In this document: positions 49,608-58,030 of the stretch, in pieces | Layout of the letters: each line of letters begins with the position of its first letter | Numbering within the stretch: position 1 is the stretch's first letter | Assembly: GCF_031583145.1 (NCBI RefSeq) | Contig: NZ_CP134050.1 | Span: forward strand, 621,739 to 685,738 | From: Brevibacillus brevis | Lineage (GTDB): Bacteria > Bacillota > Bacilli > Brevibacillales > Brevibacillaceae | DNA length: 64,000 nucleotides | Reading direction: 5' to 3' | Program-made: the position numbers and the translations under genes | Notes under the pieces: generated by a model | Database searches by the model: none | What the model saw: the letters and a program-made list of their open reading frames with translations, nothing else | Told to the model about the DNA's origin: nothing

Positions 49608-49647
49608 CAAAGCAGAAGGGGATTTCTTAGTCCCCTTCTGTGCTTTT
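49608..49647 (+). terminator. Terminator after dnaN
   Basis: AGAAGGGGA pairs with TCCCCTTCT across a short loop (about 49614-49638), extended by flanking GC, and GCTTTTG follows. Confidence 0.78.
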
Positions 49648-49662
49648 GAAAGGATGTATGGA

Positions 49663-50187
49663 ATGAGGAAGAAAAGATTCTCGACCCACGTATTTTTAGA
49701 GCAGCTTCAGAAGCGCAACATGCAATCCAAAATGCATCGAAAGCAAACTCCTGGAATGTTTCGCATCATCGAATACCTGTACGCAGGCGTCGATGCGTCC
49801 AAAGTCGATTTTGACAGCTTTACACTGGACGAATTGGAATACGTCTACAATGAAGCCCACGCTTTGTATTCGATGGAAGACATCTACGAGAAAATGACGG
49901 CAAATGCCGGAATCGTGCGGAACGAACAAGGACTGACGTCGCTGCGAAACTGGCTGGAACAATTTGACTTTTTGCAGATCGATCGTTCCCGATTGTCAAA
50001 AGAAAACATCGAAATCGTCAATATGCTGACGGTGGGCTGGTTGATTGCCTCCTCCGCTTTGGAGCGAAAGGAAAGTATCGGCAGCCATTACCGCTCCGAT
50101 TGCCCGCCGGCAGAGCCAGCCGGTGACGAGCATATCCGCAGGGAAATTTTGCGGCAAATCAATCAGGAACGAGTATCGCGAAGATGA
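49663..50187 (+). pseudogene. nadB: nadB C-terminal fragment fused in frame to a foreign N-terminus
   Basis: A 174-residue frame. The last 100 residues match the C-terminal domain of L-aspartate oxidase: MEDIYEKMTANAGIVRNEQG, then ENIEIVNMLTVGWLIA and SALERKESIGSHYRSD. The whole FAD-binding and capping domains (about 400 residues) are missing. Residues 1 to about 70 (KKRFSTHVFLEQLQKRNM...) do not look like NadB and have element-type codons. The join is near 49,840-49,890. The protein cannot be an active oxidase. ATG 49663 has GAAAGG 9 bases before. The gene is followed by nadC and nadA, so the locus was nadBCA. Confidence 0.8.
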
Positions 50188-50201
50188 GGAGGAGAGACGG
50201 A

Positions 50202-51042
50202 ATGAACAAATTGCAGCTGCAGAAAATGCTGGAATCTTTCCTGCTGGAGGATATCGGCTCCGGAGATTTGACCAGCAATGCGATTTTCCCGGAAGCCAGC
50301 AAGGGAAGAGGTGTGTTTTTGGCAAAGGAAGAGGGCATCGTCTCGGGTCTGGAGGTCATTCGGGAAGCGTATCATCTGCTCGAGCCGGACATGCGCGTGG
50401 AAACACGCTATAAAGACGGCGACCCGGTGAACAGAGGCGACGTCATCGCGGAGGTGTACGGGCCCATCCGATCCATTTTGTCGGGAGAACGGCTCGTTTT
50501 AAACTTGCTCAAGCGCATGAGCGGGATCGCCACGATGACGCGCAAGTGCGTGGAGGCTCTCGACGACCCTTCACATTTGCGATACGAGAAAAACCGTTCC
50601 TGGCCTGAGGATGCTGGACAAATACGCCGTCAGGTGCGGCGGGGGGAAGAACCACCGCAACGGCCTGTATGACGGAGTGATGATCAAGGACAACCACATC
50701 GCCTATTGCGGCTCCATCACCCGAGCCGTTCAGGCCGTCCGGGAAAACCTGGGGCACATGGTAAAAGTGGAAGTGGAGACGGAAACGAAAGAAGAAGTGC
50801 TGGAAGCGGTGGAAGCCGGGGCGGATGTCATTATGTTCGACAACCGCACGCCGGAAGAAGTGCGGGAATTTGCCAAACTTGTACCCGCTCCCATCGTCAC
50901 GGAAGCGTCAGGGGGAATCCGTCTGGACAATCTGGCTTCCTACCGAAACACCGGGGTCCACTACATCTCCCTGGGATTTTTGACCCATTCCGTCAAAGTG
51001 TTGGATATCAGTTTGCAAGTGCACGAGGGGGAGAAAAAATGA
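50202..51042 (+). pseudogene. nadC: Quinolinate phosphoribosyltransferase gene with one-base frameshift
   Basis: The first part (ATG 50202, AGGAGGAG upstream) codes the NadC N-terminus (FLLEDIGSGDLTSNAIFPE, VYGPIRSILSGERLVLNLLKRMSGIAT). From about 50,585 the match continues one base later in another frame: DTRKTVPGLRMLDKYAV, then [17 protein letters not shown] and EASGGI. The gene is 841 bases long, 3 x 280 plus 1, so one base is inserted near 50,562-50,585. Corrected, the enzyme has about 279 residues, normal for NadC, and the active-site Arg/His/Lys motifs are there. A sequencing error or a real defect are both possible. Confidence 0.85.
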
Positions 51043-52157
51043 ATTTCCTGGAACTGGTTCAGCAGCAAAGCGGCAGCATGATGCCGGAGCATTACAAAAC
51101 AATGGCAGTGGAAGAAATGGAAGCGGAAGTCCGCCGCATCAAGGAAAAAATGGGCAGCCGGCTGTTCATCCCCTGCCATCATTATCAAAAAGATGAGGTC
51201 GTGCAATTTGCCGATGCCATCGGAGATTCCCTGCAGCTGGCGCAGATCTCCGCGAAAAATACGGAAGCGGAGTTCATCGTATTTTGCGGCGTGCACTTCA
51301 TGGCAGAAACAGCCGATATTCTGACGAGCGATGAACAGAAAGTGATTTTGCCCGACATGTGGGCGGGCTGTTCCCTGGCGGACATGGCCGATCTTCCGCA
51401 AACCGAACGGGGTTGGGAAGCGATGCAAAAGCAGTTTGGCGATACCATTCTGCCGCTGACCTATATCAATTCCACAGCCGCCATCAAAGCGTTCGTGGGT
51501 GAACAGGGCGGTGCAACCGTGACTTCCTCCAATGCCCGGCCAATGCTGGAATGGGCATTTACCCAAAAGGAACGGGTGCTCTTCTTGCCCGACCAGCACC
51601 TCGGCCGAAACACGGCTTACGATTTGGGGATCCCCCTGGAGCAAATGGCGGTCTGGGACCCGGTTCAGGAAGCGTTCGAATGCGCCGGCGATCTGGACCA
51701 GGTCAAAATCATCCTGTGGAAAGGGCACTGTTCCGTCCACGCCCTGTTCACTCCGGAAAACGTGAAACATGTCCGTACCCGTCATCCCGACGCCAAGATC
51801 ATCGTCCATCCCGAATGTGCGCGGGAAGTGGTGGCGCTGGCCGATTTCGCCGGGTCCACGAAAACCATCATCGACATGATTCAAAAGGCGGAGCCGGGCA
51901 GCAAATGGGCGGTCGGCACGGAAATGAATCTGGTCAACCGGTTGGCGAAGCAGATGCCGGACAAGGAAGTGTTTTCCCTGAATCCGGTCATGTGCGCCTG
52001 CCTGACGATGAACCGGATTGATCTGCCGCATTTGCTGTGGGCCCTGGAAAGCCTGGAAAAGGGAGAAATCATCAATCCGATTACAGTCGATCCGGATCTT
52101 GCAGCGAAAGCAAAATGGGCCCTGGATCGGATGCTGGAGCCGAAAACGAGCTGTTGA
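51039..52157 (+). CDS. nadA: Quinolinate synthase
   Basis: A 372-residue [4Fe-4S] enzyme that condenses iminoaspartate with dihydroxyacetone phosphate to quinolinate. Motifs: [38 protein letters not shown] (Cys ligand), [32 protein letters not shown] (Cys ligand) and [11 protein letters not shown] (Cys ligand). ATG 51039 overlaps the nadC stop (ATGA) behind GAGGGGGAG. Its substrate comes from NadB, which is broken here, so the pathway works only if another nadB or an aspartate dehydrogenase exists. Confidence 0.95.
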   Translation: MNFLELVQQQSGSMMPEHYKTMAVEEMEAEVRRIKEKMGSRLFIPCHHYQKDEVVQFADAIGDSLQLAQISAKNTEAEFIVFCGVHFMAETADILTSDEQKVILPDMWAGCSLADMADLPQTERGWEAMQKQFGDTILPLTYINSTAAIKAFVGEQGGATVTSSNARPMLEWAFTQKERVLFLPDQHLGRNTAYDLGIPLEQMAVWDPVQEAFECAGDLDQVKIILWKGHCSVHALFTPENVKHVRTRHPDAKIIVHPECAREVVALADFAGSTKTIIDMIQKAEPGSKWAVGTEMNLVNRLAKQMPDKEVFSLNPVMCACLTMNRIDLPHLLWALESLEKGEIINPITVDPDLAAKAKWALDRMLEPKTSC

Positions 52158-52166
52158 TTGCTCAGC

Positions 52167-52192
52167 CCACAGCCGGAAGACGGCTGTTCTTC
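52167..52192. terminator. Terminator between convergent nadA and nicC
   Basis: ACAGCCG pairs with CGGCTGT around GAAGA at about 52169-52187, followed by a short T-rich run (TCTTC). It lies between the two converging genes and may serve nadA; the tail is weak. Confidence 0.5.
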
Positions 52193-52214
52193 TGCTGGAG
52201 CGGGATTCAGGTTT

Positions 52215-53444
52215 TTATACGGACGCTGCAGACTTCCGAAAACGCTGGGGGCAAGTGGTTGCGTCGTATTCGTATACCCACTCGGCGCTGATGCCGACTG
52301 CGTTGGGATTTTCCGCCTGTCTTTCCTTGAGCGCAAGATCCCGGCGGCGCTGCTCTTCCGGCGTTTCCAGGTGATACGTACGTCCTCTTTCACGGGATTG
52401 GAGCTGGACATCCCGGGTACGGCTGAGGCGTTCTGTTTCATAGGCTTTCAGGGCCAAGGGGACGTTTCCATCAAAATAAACGAGTGCCTCCGAAAGAACG
52501 TACGCGTCCTCGATCGCCATGGCAGCACCCTGGGACAGGTACGGAAGCATGGGATGTGCAGCGTCGCCCAATAGCGTCGCATGGCCTTTGGACCACTGTT
52601 TCATCGGGTCGCGGTCGTACAATCCCCATTTGAAAACCTGTGAATTATCCGTACGTTCGAAGAGACGAATCAGGTCGGAATGCCAGCCGTCGTACGCCTG
52701 AAGCAGTTCCTGGGTGGAACTGGGCTCAGTCCAGGATTCCTTCACCCATTCATCGGTCTCTTTGCAGGCCACAATATTGACGGCCTTGCCGCCCTTGACG
52801 TAGTAGGTAACCACATGCGCCTTGGGTCCAAACCAGAACGTGACGGCCGGCAGCACAATAGGCAGCGGGAAGGAATCGACCGGAACCAGCGCCCTCCAGC
52901 ACATGTGCCCCGTAAACGCGGGGGCATCCTTGCCCCACAATGCCCCCCGGACGACAGAACGGATCCCGTCCGCGCCAACGATGAGGTCCGCCTCGAATTC
53001 CGATCCGTTGTCAAAGACGGCTACGGCCCTGTCATCTTTCAGTCTGACATCGACACATTTGACGTTAAAAGTGATGCAATTTTCCGGTAGTCCTTCAGCC
53101 AGGATACTGTGCAGGTCTGCGCGATGTACATGGTAGTACTCGGCGCCAAAAAGATTGACGAAAGTATCCTTTAAGGGAGTTCGAAACAATTCTTCACCTG
53201 TTTCCCAACTGCGGCCCACCATCGCTTCCGGCAAGAACCCAACCTGCTCAATCCCGTTTTCAAGACCGAGTGATTTCAGTACCTTGACCGCATTCGGCGT
53301 CATTTGGATTCCGGCCCCGACTTCCCGAAATTCCGCTGCCTGTTCAAACAAATGAAAGGAAATACCCCGGCGCCACAAGGATCTTGCCAAAGCGACCCCG
53401 CCAATCCCTCCGCCGACAATACCGACACGTAAAGACGTTTTCAT
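52215..53444 (-). CDS. nicC: FAD-dependent 6-hydroxynicotinate 3-monooxygenase
   Basis: A 409-residue class A flavin monooxygenase. The FAD-binding GxGxxG is GIVGGGIGG near residue 9, followed by VGAGIQMTPNAVKVLKSLGL. The second motif is LIVGADGIRS and the third GDAAHPMLPYLSQGAAMAIED. The pattern is that of salicylate hydroxylase/NicC. Neighbours nicD, nicX, nicE and nicF make NicC most likely: 6-hydroxynicotinate to 2,5-dihydroxypyridine with CO2 release. ATG at 53444 has a GGGGGGAGCAAGGC-type site. Faces a 10-bp inverted repeat in its promoter region. Confidence 0.85.
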   Translation of the reverse strand: MKTSLRVGIVGGGIGGVALARSLWRRGISFHLFEQAAEFREVGAGIQMTPNAVKVLKSLGLENGIEQVGFLPEAMVGRSWETGEELFRTPLKDTFVNLFGAEYYHVHRADLHSILAEGLPENCITFNVKCVDVRLKDDRAVAVFDNGSEFEADLIVGADGIRSVVRGALWGKDAPAFTGHMCWRALVPVDSFPLPIVLPAVTFWFGPKAHVVTYYVKGGKAVNIVACKETDEWVKESWTEPSSTQELLQAYDGWHSDLIRLFERTDNSQVFKWGLYDRDPMKQWSKGHATLLGDAAHPMLPYLSQGAAMAIEDAYVLSEALVYFDGNVPLALKAYETERLSRTRDVQLQSRERGRTYHLETPEEQRRRDLALKERQAENPNAVGISAEWVYEYDATTCPQRFRKSAASV

Positions 53445-53677
53445 GCCTTGCTCCCCCCACTAAGATTTTTGCCCGGAGAAAGAGTGAATCTGCATCAACT
53501 TGCAAAACCTTTCAACTTTTGCCGAAAACACCCCCCAAACAATATTCTAACTAGTTCAAACTTACAAAATATTGTTTAAAATTTTGATTTTGATTATACT
53601 TGGAATGCAATTTGAAAGTCAACATGTACGTGGGAATGTTATTGCGCGGGGGAAAGAGCAAGGATTCGAAAAGGCCT
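53445..53677 (-). promoter_or_regulatory. nicC promoter region with 10-bp inverted repeat
   Basis: AAACAATATT (53537-53546) and AATATTGTTT (53568-53577) form a perfect inverted repeat with 21 bases between arms, in the A+T-rich region upstream of nicC. Probable operator. No gene in this gap. Confidence 0.55.
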
Positions 53678-54463
53678 TTACTTTGTTTTTTTCGCTGAAC
53701 CCGTCTCATTCAGAAATTGAATCACCTTTTCCAGCTTCACGATGTCTGCGTACCGTGCATTCAAGTCCAGCAAGGTCGATCTTTGAATGGATTCGGAGCG
53801 GTCGCCGACTGCTTCTTCCGGAATGATGACCCTGTAGCCGCGCTGCAATGATTCCACAGCTGTGGCCCGGATGCTGCCGCTCGTGGTGGTTCCCGCCAAG
53901 ATGACGGTATCGATTTCCCGCTGTTTTAGAAACTCCTCCAGCGGAGAACTAAAAAAATCATTAATGTAAACAGTTGCATGAATCATGTCATAGGTGAAAT
54001 CATCCAATTCCGGATGGATTTTCACCCATGCGGTATTTCGGTCAAGCAGCTGGATGTAAGGGAATTTTTGCCCCCACAGGTAGGAGAACTTTTCTGCAGC
54101 GTCATAGATGGTTTTGGTAAAAACGACGGGGCAATGATTGGCAAAAGCCGTTTTAATCAACTGTTTTGCCGCTTCGATCTGCCCGCTCTGCTGAATCGCC
54201 AATTTGGAATTCAGATCGGTAAAGGCCAGTGTGAGGTCGCGGACAAGCACGGCAGGTTTGCTTCCAAATCCGATCAGTCCTGAAAACCCCTGCTGCGAGT
54301 ATAGATGCTGTATCTCATCCAAAATGTATCTGCGTTGGCCCCCAGGCGTATAGATTACAGTCAATCCGTATCCTTCCACGACACCGTCATGTTCCAGTCT
54401 GCGCAAGGTGCTTGCCGAGACGCCCAAAAGTTTGGCTGCCTCGGAAATATTTAACAATTTCAT
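53678..54463 (-). CDS. MerR-type HTH fused to a catalytically dead isochorismatase-like domain
   Basis: A 261-residue fusion. Residues 1-60 are a MerR HTH (ISEAAKLLGVSASTLRRLEHDGVV, then TPGGQRRY). Residues about 70-250 are an isochorismatase-like domain whose closest relative in view is NicF at 62494. Of the catalytic triad only Asp remains (D76 in VLVRD). The nucleophile Cys is Ser (S197 in TTTSGSIRA) and the catalytic Lys position holds Thr (T164). It is therefore most likely a regulator that uses a former amidase domain to sense a pathway intermediate. ATG 54463 has GGAGGAGAG upstream. Divergent from nicD. Confidence 0.85.
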   Translation of the reverse strand: MKLLNISEAAKLLGVSASTLRRLEHDGVVEGYGLTVIYTPGGQRRYILDEIQHLYSQQGFSGLIGFGSKPAVLVRDLTLAFTDLNSKLAIQQSGQIEAAKQLIKTAFANHCPVVFTKTIYDAAEKFSYLWGQKFPYIQLLDRNTAWVKIHPELDDFTYDMIHATVYINDFFSSPLEEFLKQREIDTVILAGTTTSGSIRATAVESLQRGYRVIIPEEAVGDRSESIQRSTLLDLNARYADIVKLEKVIQFLNETGSAKKTK

Positions 54464-54996
54464 TGTAAATGACTCTCCTCCGATACTCTTACACCTGGAT
54501 CAAAAGAAAACGATTGGGTAAGTTTGATAAGTTTTAATCCCTCCACAAAGGTTATTATATAGAAATAGCTGCCAAGTTGAATATAGCAAAGATTTTTTGT
54601 ACATAGAATCATTTTTTTGTCGGGAGGAACATTCCGCATTGCCCGAAAACCCTTTGCCCGGAACTGAACGGGAATGGCTTTTTGGGACAGGTTGTTCCGT
54701 TTTTGCTTGATGAGGTGTAAAAGCGTCGGAATTGCTGCTTTGCGCAAGTTTGAAATGAATTCAGTCCCGATGCCTTGGGAAACTGGCTGGAAAAAATCTG
54801 AAAAGGATATATTGACGAGGGAATTTTGTCTGAATATAATGAATTACAACAAAAATCTATAAGTTTATAAAGTTTTATGCTGATTATTTACCTATATTTC
54901 GTGATTTTTACGCAAATATAAGCAATAAAAACAAAAATCTATAAAGTTGGATAAGTTTTTGGAGAGCAAAACTTGTCCGGATTTCGGGAGGGAGTC
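54464..54996. promoter_or_regulatory. Divergent control region of the nic regulator and nicD
   Basis: Gene-free 533 bases. A 17-base unit of two TAAGTTT-like halves occurs three times: 54519-54535 (next to the regulator gene), 54860-54876 and 54943-54959 (before nicD). The last two are each preceded by an identical 15-base stretch AACAAAAATCTATAA at 54848-54862 and 54930-54944. These look like operators for the MerR-type protein and a promoter duplication. The middle (54560-54800) shows nothing I can name. Confidence 0.55.
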
Positions 54997-55818
54997 ATGT
55001 TGAACGAAAAGGAACCGTTTGAACACGTTTACGTCAGAGGCCTGAACGCGGATATTCATTTGCTTGCCAAAGGCGACAGGAATGGAGTGCCGGTTATCTT
55101 TCTTCCGGGGATTACCAGCTACAGCATGTCCTTTGCGGAAATTTTAAAACGGATGCCGGAAAATTTTTATTGTTTGTCCATGGATATCCGCGGGCGCGGA
55201 AAATCCAGCTGGCCCAAGCAGGGATACCGGATGCAGGATTACGTCGAGGATTTGCTCAATGTGGTCAATGCGTTGACGGGAAATCCGACAGCTCCCTTTC
55301 TCGTCGGCCATTCGATGGGTGCGAGAATTGCAGCCGGTTTTGGCAGTACATACTCTTCACTCATTTCCGGCATCGTGCTCATCGATCCTCCCATTACCGG
55401 TCCCGGTCACCGGCAGATTTATCCCAACTCCCTTGCGATGTTTCTTGAACAGAAAGCTGCCGTGGAAGAAGGGAAATGGGAGAAATTCCAAAGTTTTTAC
55501 CCGAACTTCACGGAAGAACAGCGGAAAATCCGCATCACCGAATACCAGAACGTTTGCCAGGAAGCGATCATCGAATCCTACAACAACTTCATCAAAGAGC
55601 CTTTTCAGGTCCATGTGAAATTGACAACATGTCCCATGCTGCTTTTGGCAGCAGACCTTGGCGATACGATTCGTCCCGAAGAACTGGAAGAACTGAAGTC
55701 TCTCAATCCCAACTTGCAGGCGATCGTAGTTTCCGGCGTCGGCCACATGGTCTACAAGGAGGCGCCAGAGGAGACATCCGATCATATCCGTTCTTTCATC
55801 CGGGATCATCTGAACTGA
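54997..55818 (+). CDS. nicD: Alpha/beta hydrolase, N-formylmaleamate deformylase-like
   Basis: A 273-residue alpha/beta hydrolase. ATG 54997 follows GGAGGG closely; TTG 54973 is upstream but without a good site. Oxyanion strand VIFLPGIT, nucleophile elbow GHSMG (S106), acid region LLAADLGD and final GVGHMVYKEAPEE (His). In the nic pathway NicD removes formate from N-formylmaleamate to give maleamate. The family alone would not say so; nicX, nicE and nicF downstream do. Confidence 0.8.
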   Translation: MLNEKEPFEHVYVRGLNADIHLLAKGDRNGVPVIFLPGITSYSMSFAEILKRMPENFYCLSMDIRGRGKSSWPKQGYRMQDYVEDLLNVVNALTGNPTAPFLVGHSMGARIAAGFGSTYSSLISGIVLIDPPITGPGHRQIYPNSLAMFLEQKAAVEEGKWEKFQSFYPNFTEEQRKIRITEYQNVCQEAIIESYNNFIKEPFQVHVKLTTCPMLLLAADLGDTIRPEELEELKSLNPNLQAIVVSGVGHMVYKEAPEETSDHIRSFIRDHLN

Positions 55819-55967
55819 CGGTTTATCATCCGAAAAGGAGGTGGGCGACCTTTTTGCGCACCGCAGATCCATACGCAAATGCAAATCCGATTCTTCGCAA
55901 AAGGAACGATCATCAGGATCTGGCTATCCCATATTTTTCAAACTCAAATGAAAAGGGGTTGCGACCA

Positions 55968-57143
55968 TTGAAAAAAATGTTTTCATCGTTGTCAGCAGTG
56001 CTGCTGCTTTCGCTGGTTCTTTCCGGCTGCGGAACGAATCATGCAGCGTCATCGGGAAACGGGGAAGGTGGCGGAGGCGAAACGCTGAGTTTGGGATACG
56101 TCGGGGGATTGAGCGGGGCGACCGCCGCTTTCGGTATTCCGGCGTTCGATGCGGTCAAGTACGCGGTAAAAGAGATTAACGACAACGGCGGCATACTCGG
56201 GATGAAGGTGGAGCTGATATCGGAAGACGACGAGGGGAATCCGTTCAAAGGTCAGCAAGCCATCGACAAAATGGCGAACCAGGACATCCAGTACGTGATC
56301 AGCGGATCAAGCAGCGCGGTCGCCTTGTCACAAGTGGCCAAAGTAAAAGAAAACAACATGATCGCTGTGTCGCCAATCGCTTCTGATCCGGCCGTGGTCT
56401 CGGAAAATCCGCGCTTCTTCGTCAATTTGGCCAACAATAACCAGTTTGGCTGGGCTGCAGCCCACTATGCCGGGAAAGAGATGGGAGTCAAGGAAGTTAT
56501 CGCGTTTATCCGCGATGACGCTTATGGCACCAGTATTTACAAAGCTTTTCAGGAAAAAGCTGCAGAGCTGGGGATGAACATCGTCCAGGAATTCAAGTAC
56601 CCCATCGATGCGAAAGACTTTAACTCGTACATCAGCCAAGGCATCAGTTCGCATCCTGACGCCCACATCTTCCTGTCGGGCTATGCAGCTGACAGCGGAT
56701 TGATTGCCAAACAGGCCAGGGCGCTTGGTTACGACAAACCGTTGTTCGCGACAAACCCGATCTCCAGTCCGCAGTATTACGAAATCGCCGGTGACGCTTC
56801 CAACAATACGATTATCAGTGCTGCCTACATTTCCGACGCCACGATCGGGGAAAAAACGAAAACCTTCATCGAGGCGTGGCGAAAGGAATTCAACCTTGAC
56901 CCCAACGTTTATCAGGTACATGGATACGACTCCGTCTACATCCTGAAGAGCGCGATCGAAAAAGCGGGTTCCGTCAACCCCGAGGACGTGCAAAATGCGC
57001 TGCTGGACGTTCAAAACTTTGAAGGAGCATCCGGGGTTACTTCCTTTAACAATGACGGTTCTGCGACAAAACCGATTTTCATGGTGAATTGGGACAGCGG
57101 GAAGCTGAAATTGGAAAAAATTCTGGAAGCCGGTTCGTACTAA
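55968..57143 (+). CDS. ABC-transporter substrate-binding lipoprotein (LivJ/Peripla_BP_6 type)
   Basis: A 391-residue lipoprotein. TTG 55968 has AAAAGGGG upstream at about 10 bases. Lipobox LVLSGC, a Gly/Ser-rich linker, then a two-lobe binding fold (LGYVGGLSGATAAFGIPAF, YVISGSSSAVALSQVAK, VYQVHGYDSVYILKSAI). These are typical of branched-chain amino acid or aromatic-acid binding proteins. In this locus the ligand is probably 6-hydroxynicotinate or nicotinate. The genes for the permease and ATPases follow directly. Confidence 0.88.
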   Translation: MKKMFSSLSAVLLLSLVLSGCGTNHAASSGNGEGGGGETLSLGYVGGLSGATAAFGIPAFDAVKYAVKEINDNGGILGMKVELISEDDEGNPFKGQQAIDKMANQDIQYVISGSSSAVALSQVAKVKENNMIAVSPIASDPAVVSENPRFFVNLANNNQFGWAAAHYAGKEMGVKEVIAFIRDDAYGTSIYKAFQEKAAELGMNIVQEFKYPIDAKDFNSYISQGISSHPDAHIFLSGYAADSGLIAKQARALGYDKPLFATNPISSPQYYEIAGDASNNTIISAAYISDATIGEKTKTFIEAWRKEFNLDPNVYQVHGYDSVYILKSAIEKAGSVNPEDVQNALLDVQNFEGASGVTSFNNDGSATKPIFMVNWDSGKLKLEKILEAGSY

Positions 57144-57154
57144 GGAGGGCTACG

Positions 57155-58030
57155 GTGTATTTTGACATATTCGTGAGTGGTCTCGCCGTCGGATGCATTT
57201 ACAGTTTGATCGCCATGTCATACAGCCTGATTTTTCGTTCCTCGGGTGTACTGAATATGGGGACAGGGGAGTTTGTGATGATCGGCGGACTGGTCGGGTT
57301 CAGTCTGATCTCCCAGGTCACGGAAAATTACTATCTGGTCACGTTGTTGACGATGGCCGTTGCCGGTCTGGTCGGATACCTGTCGAATGTGCTGGTTTTT
57401 CATCCGGTGCAAAAGCGCGGCGGTCAGGCCATTCATGTCCTGATTGCCAGCATCGGAATCATGATCATCCTGCCGCAGATCGGGGCCTTGATCTGGGGAG
57501 CGGAGCCGTTGAGTTTTCCCGGCAGGCTGTCTGCCGGGCAGGTGGAACTGGGGAGCGCCAAAATTTCCGGGATCAGTTTTCTCATTATTCTGTTAAGTTT
57601 TGTCATCATGGTTTTGTTCCAGCTGTTCTTTAAGTTTACTCGCCTGGGCCAGGCGATGAGAGCCATTGCCGACGACCGCGTCATGTCCCAACTGCTCGGG
57701 GTGAATTACCGCAAATACATCGCGCTGATTTTCCTGGTGGCAGGGGCTTTGACGGGAGTTGCCGGGGTATTGTTAGGCCCCCTCTACTATGTCTCGTATG
57801 ACATGGGGATCATCGGCATCAAGGCGTTTGCGGCGGCAGTGCTGGGCGGTTTTGGCAACATTATGGGAGCGGTTATAGGCGGTATCCTGCTCGGATTGAT
57901 CGAGGCATTCGGGGGAACGATGATCAGTTCGGAATTTCGCGACCTGATTTTATACGCGATTTTGATTCTGGTGCTGTTGATACGCCCTGCCGGATTACTC
58001 GGGATTAAACAACGGAGGGATACCGCTTGA
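57155..58030 (+). CDS. LivH-type ABC permease
   Basis: A 291-residue integral membrane protein, about eight helices, with the LivH motif (NMGTGEFVMIGG) and the cytoplasmic EAA-like loop (GQAMRAIADDRVMSQLLGVNYRKYIALIF). GTG 57155 is placed 7 bases after AAGGAGG. Forms the channel with the LivM half of the next protein. Overlaps it as TTGA at 58027. Confidence 0.9.
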   Translation: MYFDIFVSGLAVGCIYSLIAMSYSLIFRSSGVLNMGTGEFVMIGGLVGFSLISQVTENYYLVTLLTMAVAGLVGYLSNVLVFHPVQKRGGQAIHVLIASIGIMIILPQIGALIWGAEPLSFPGRLSAGQVELGSAKISGISFLIILLSFVIMVLFQLFFKFTRLGQAMRAIADDRVMSQLLGVNYRKYIALIFLVAGALTGVAGVLLGPLYYVSYDMGIIGIKAFAAAVLGGFGNIMGAVIGGILLGLIEAFGGTMISSEFRDLILYAILILVLLIRPAGLLGIKQRRDTA

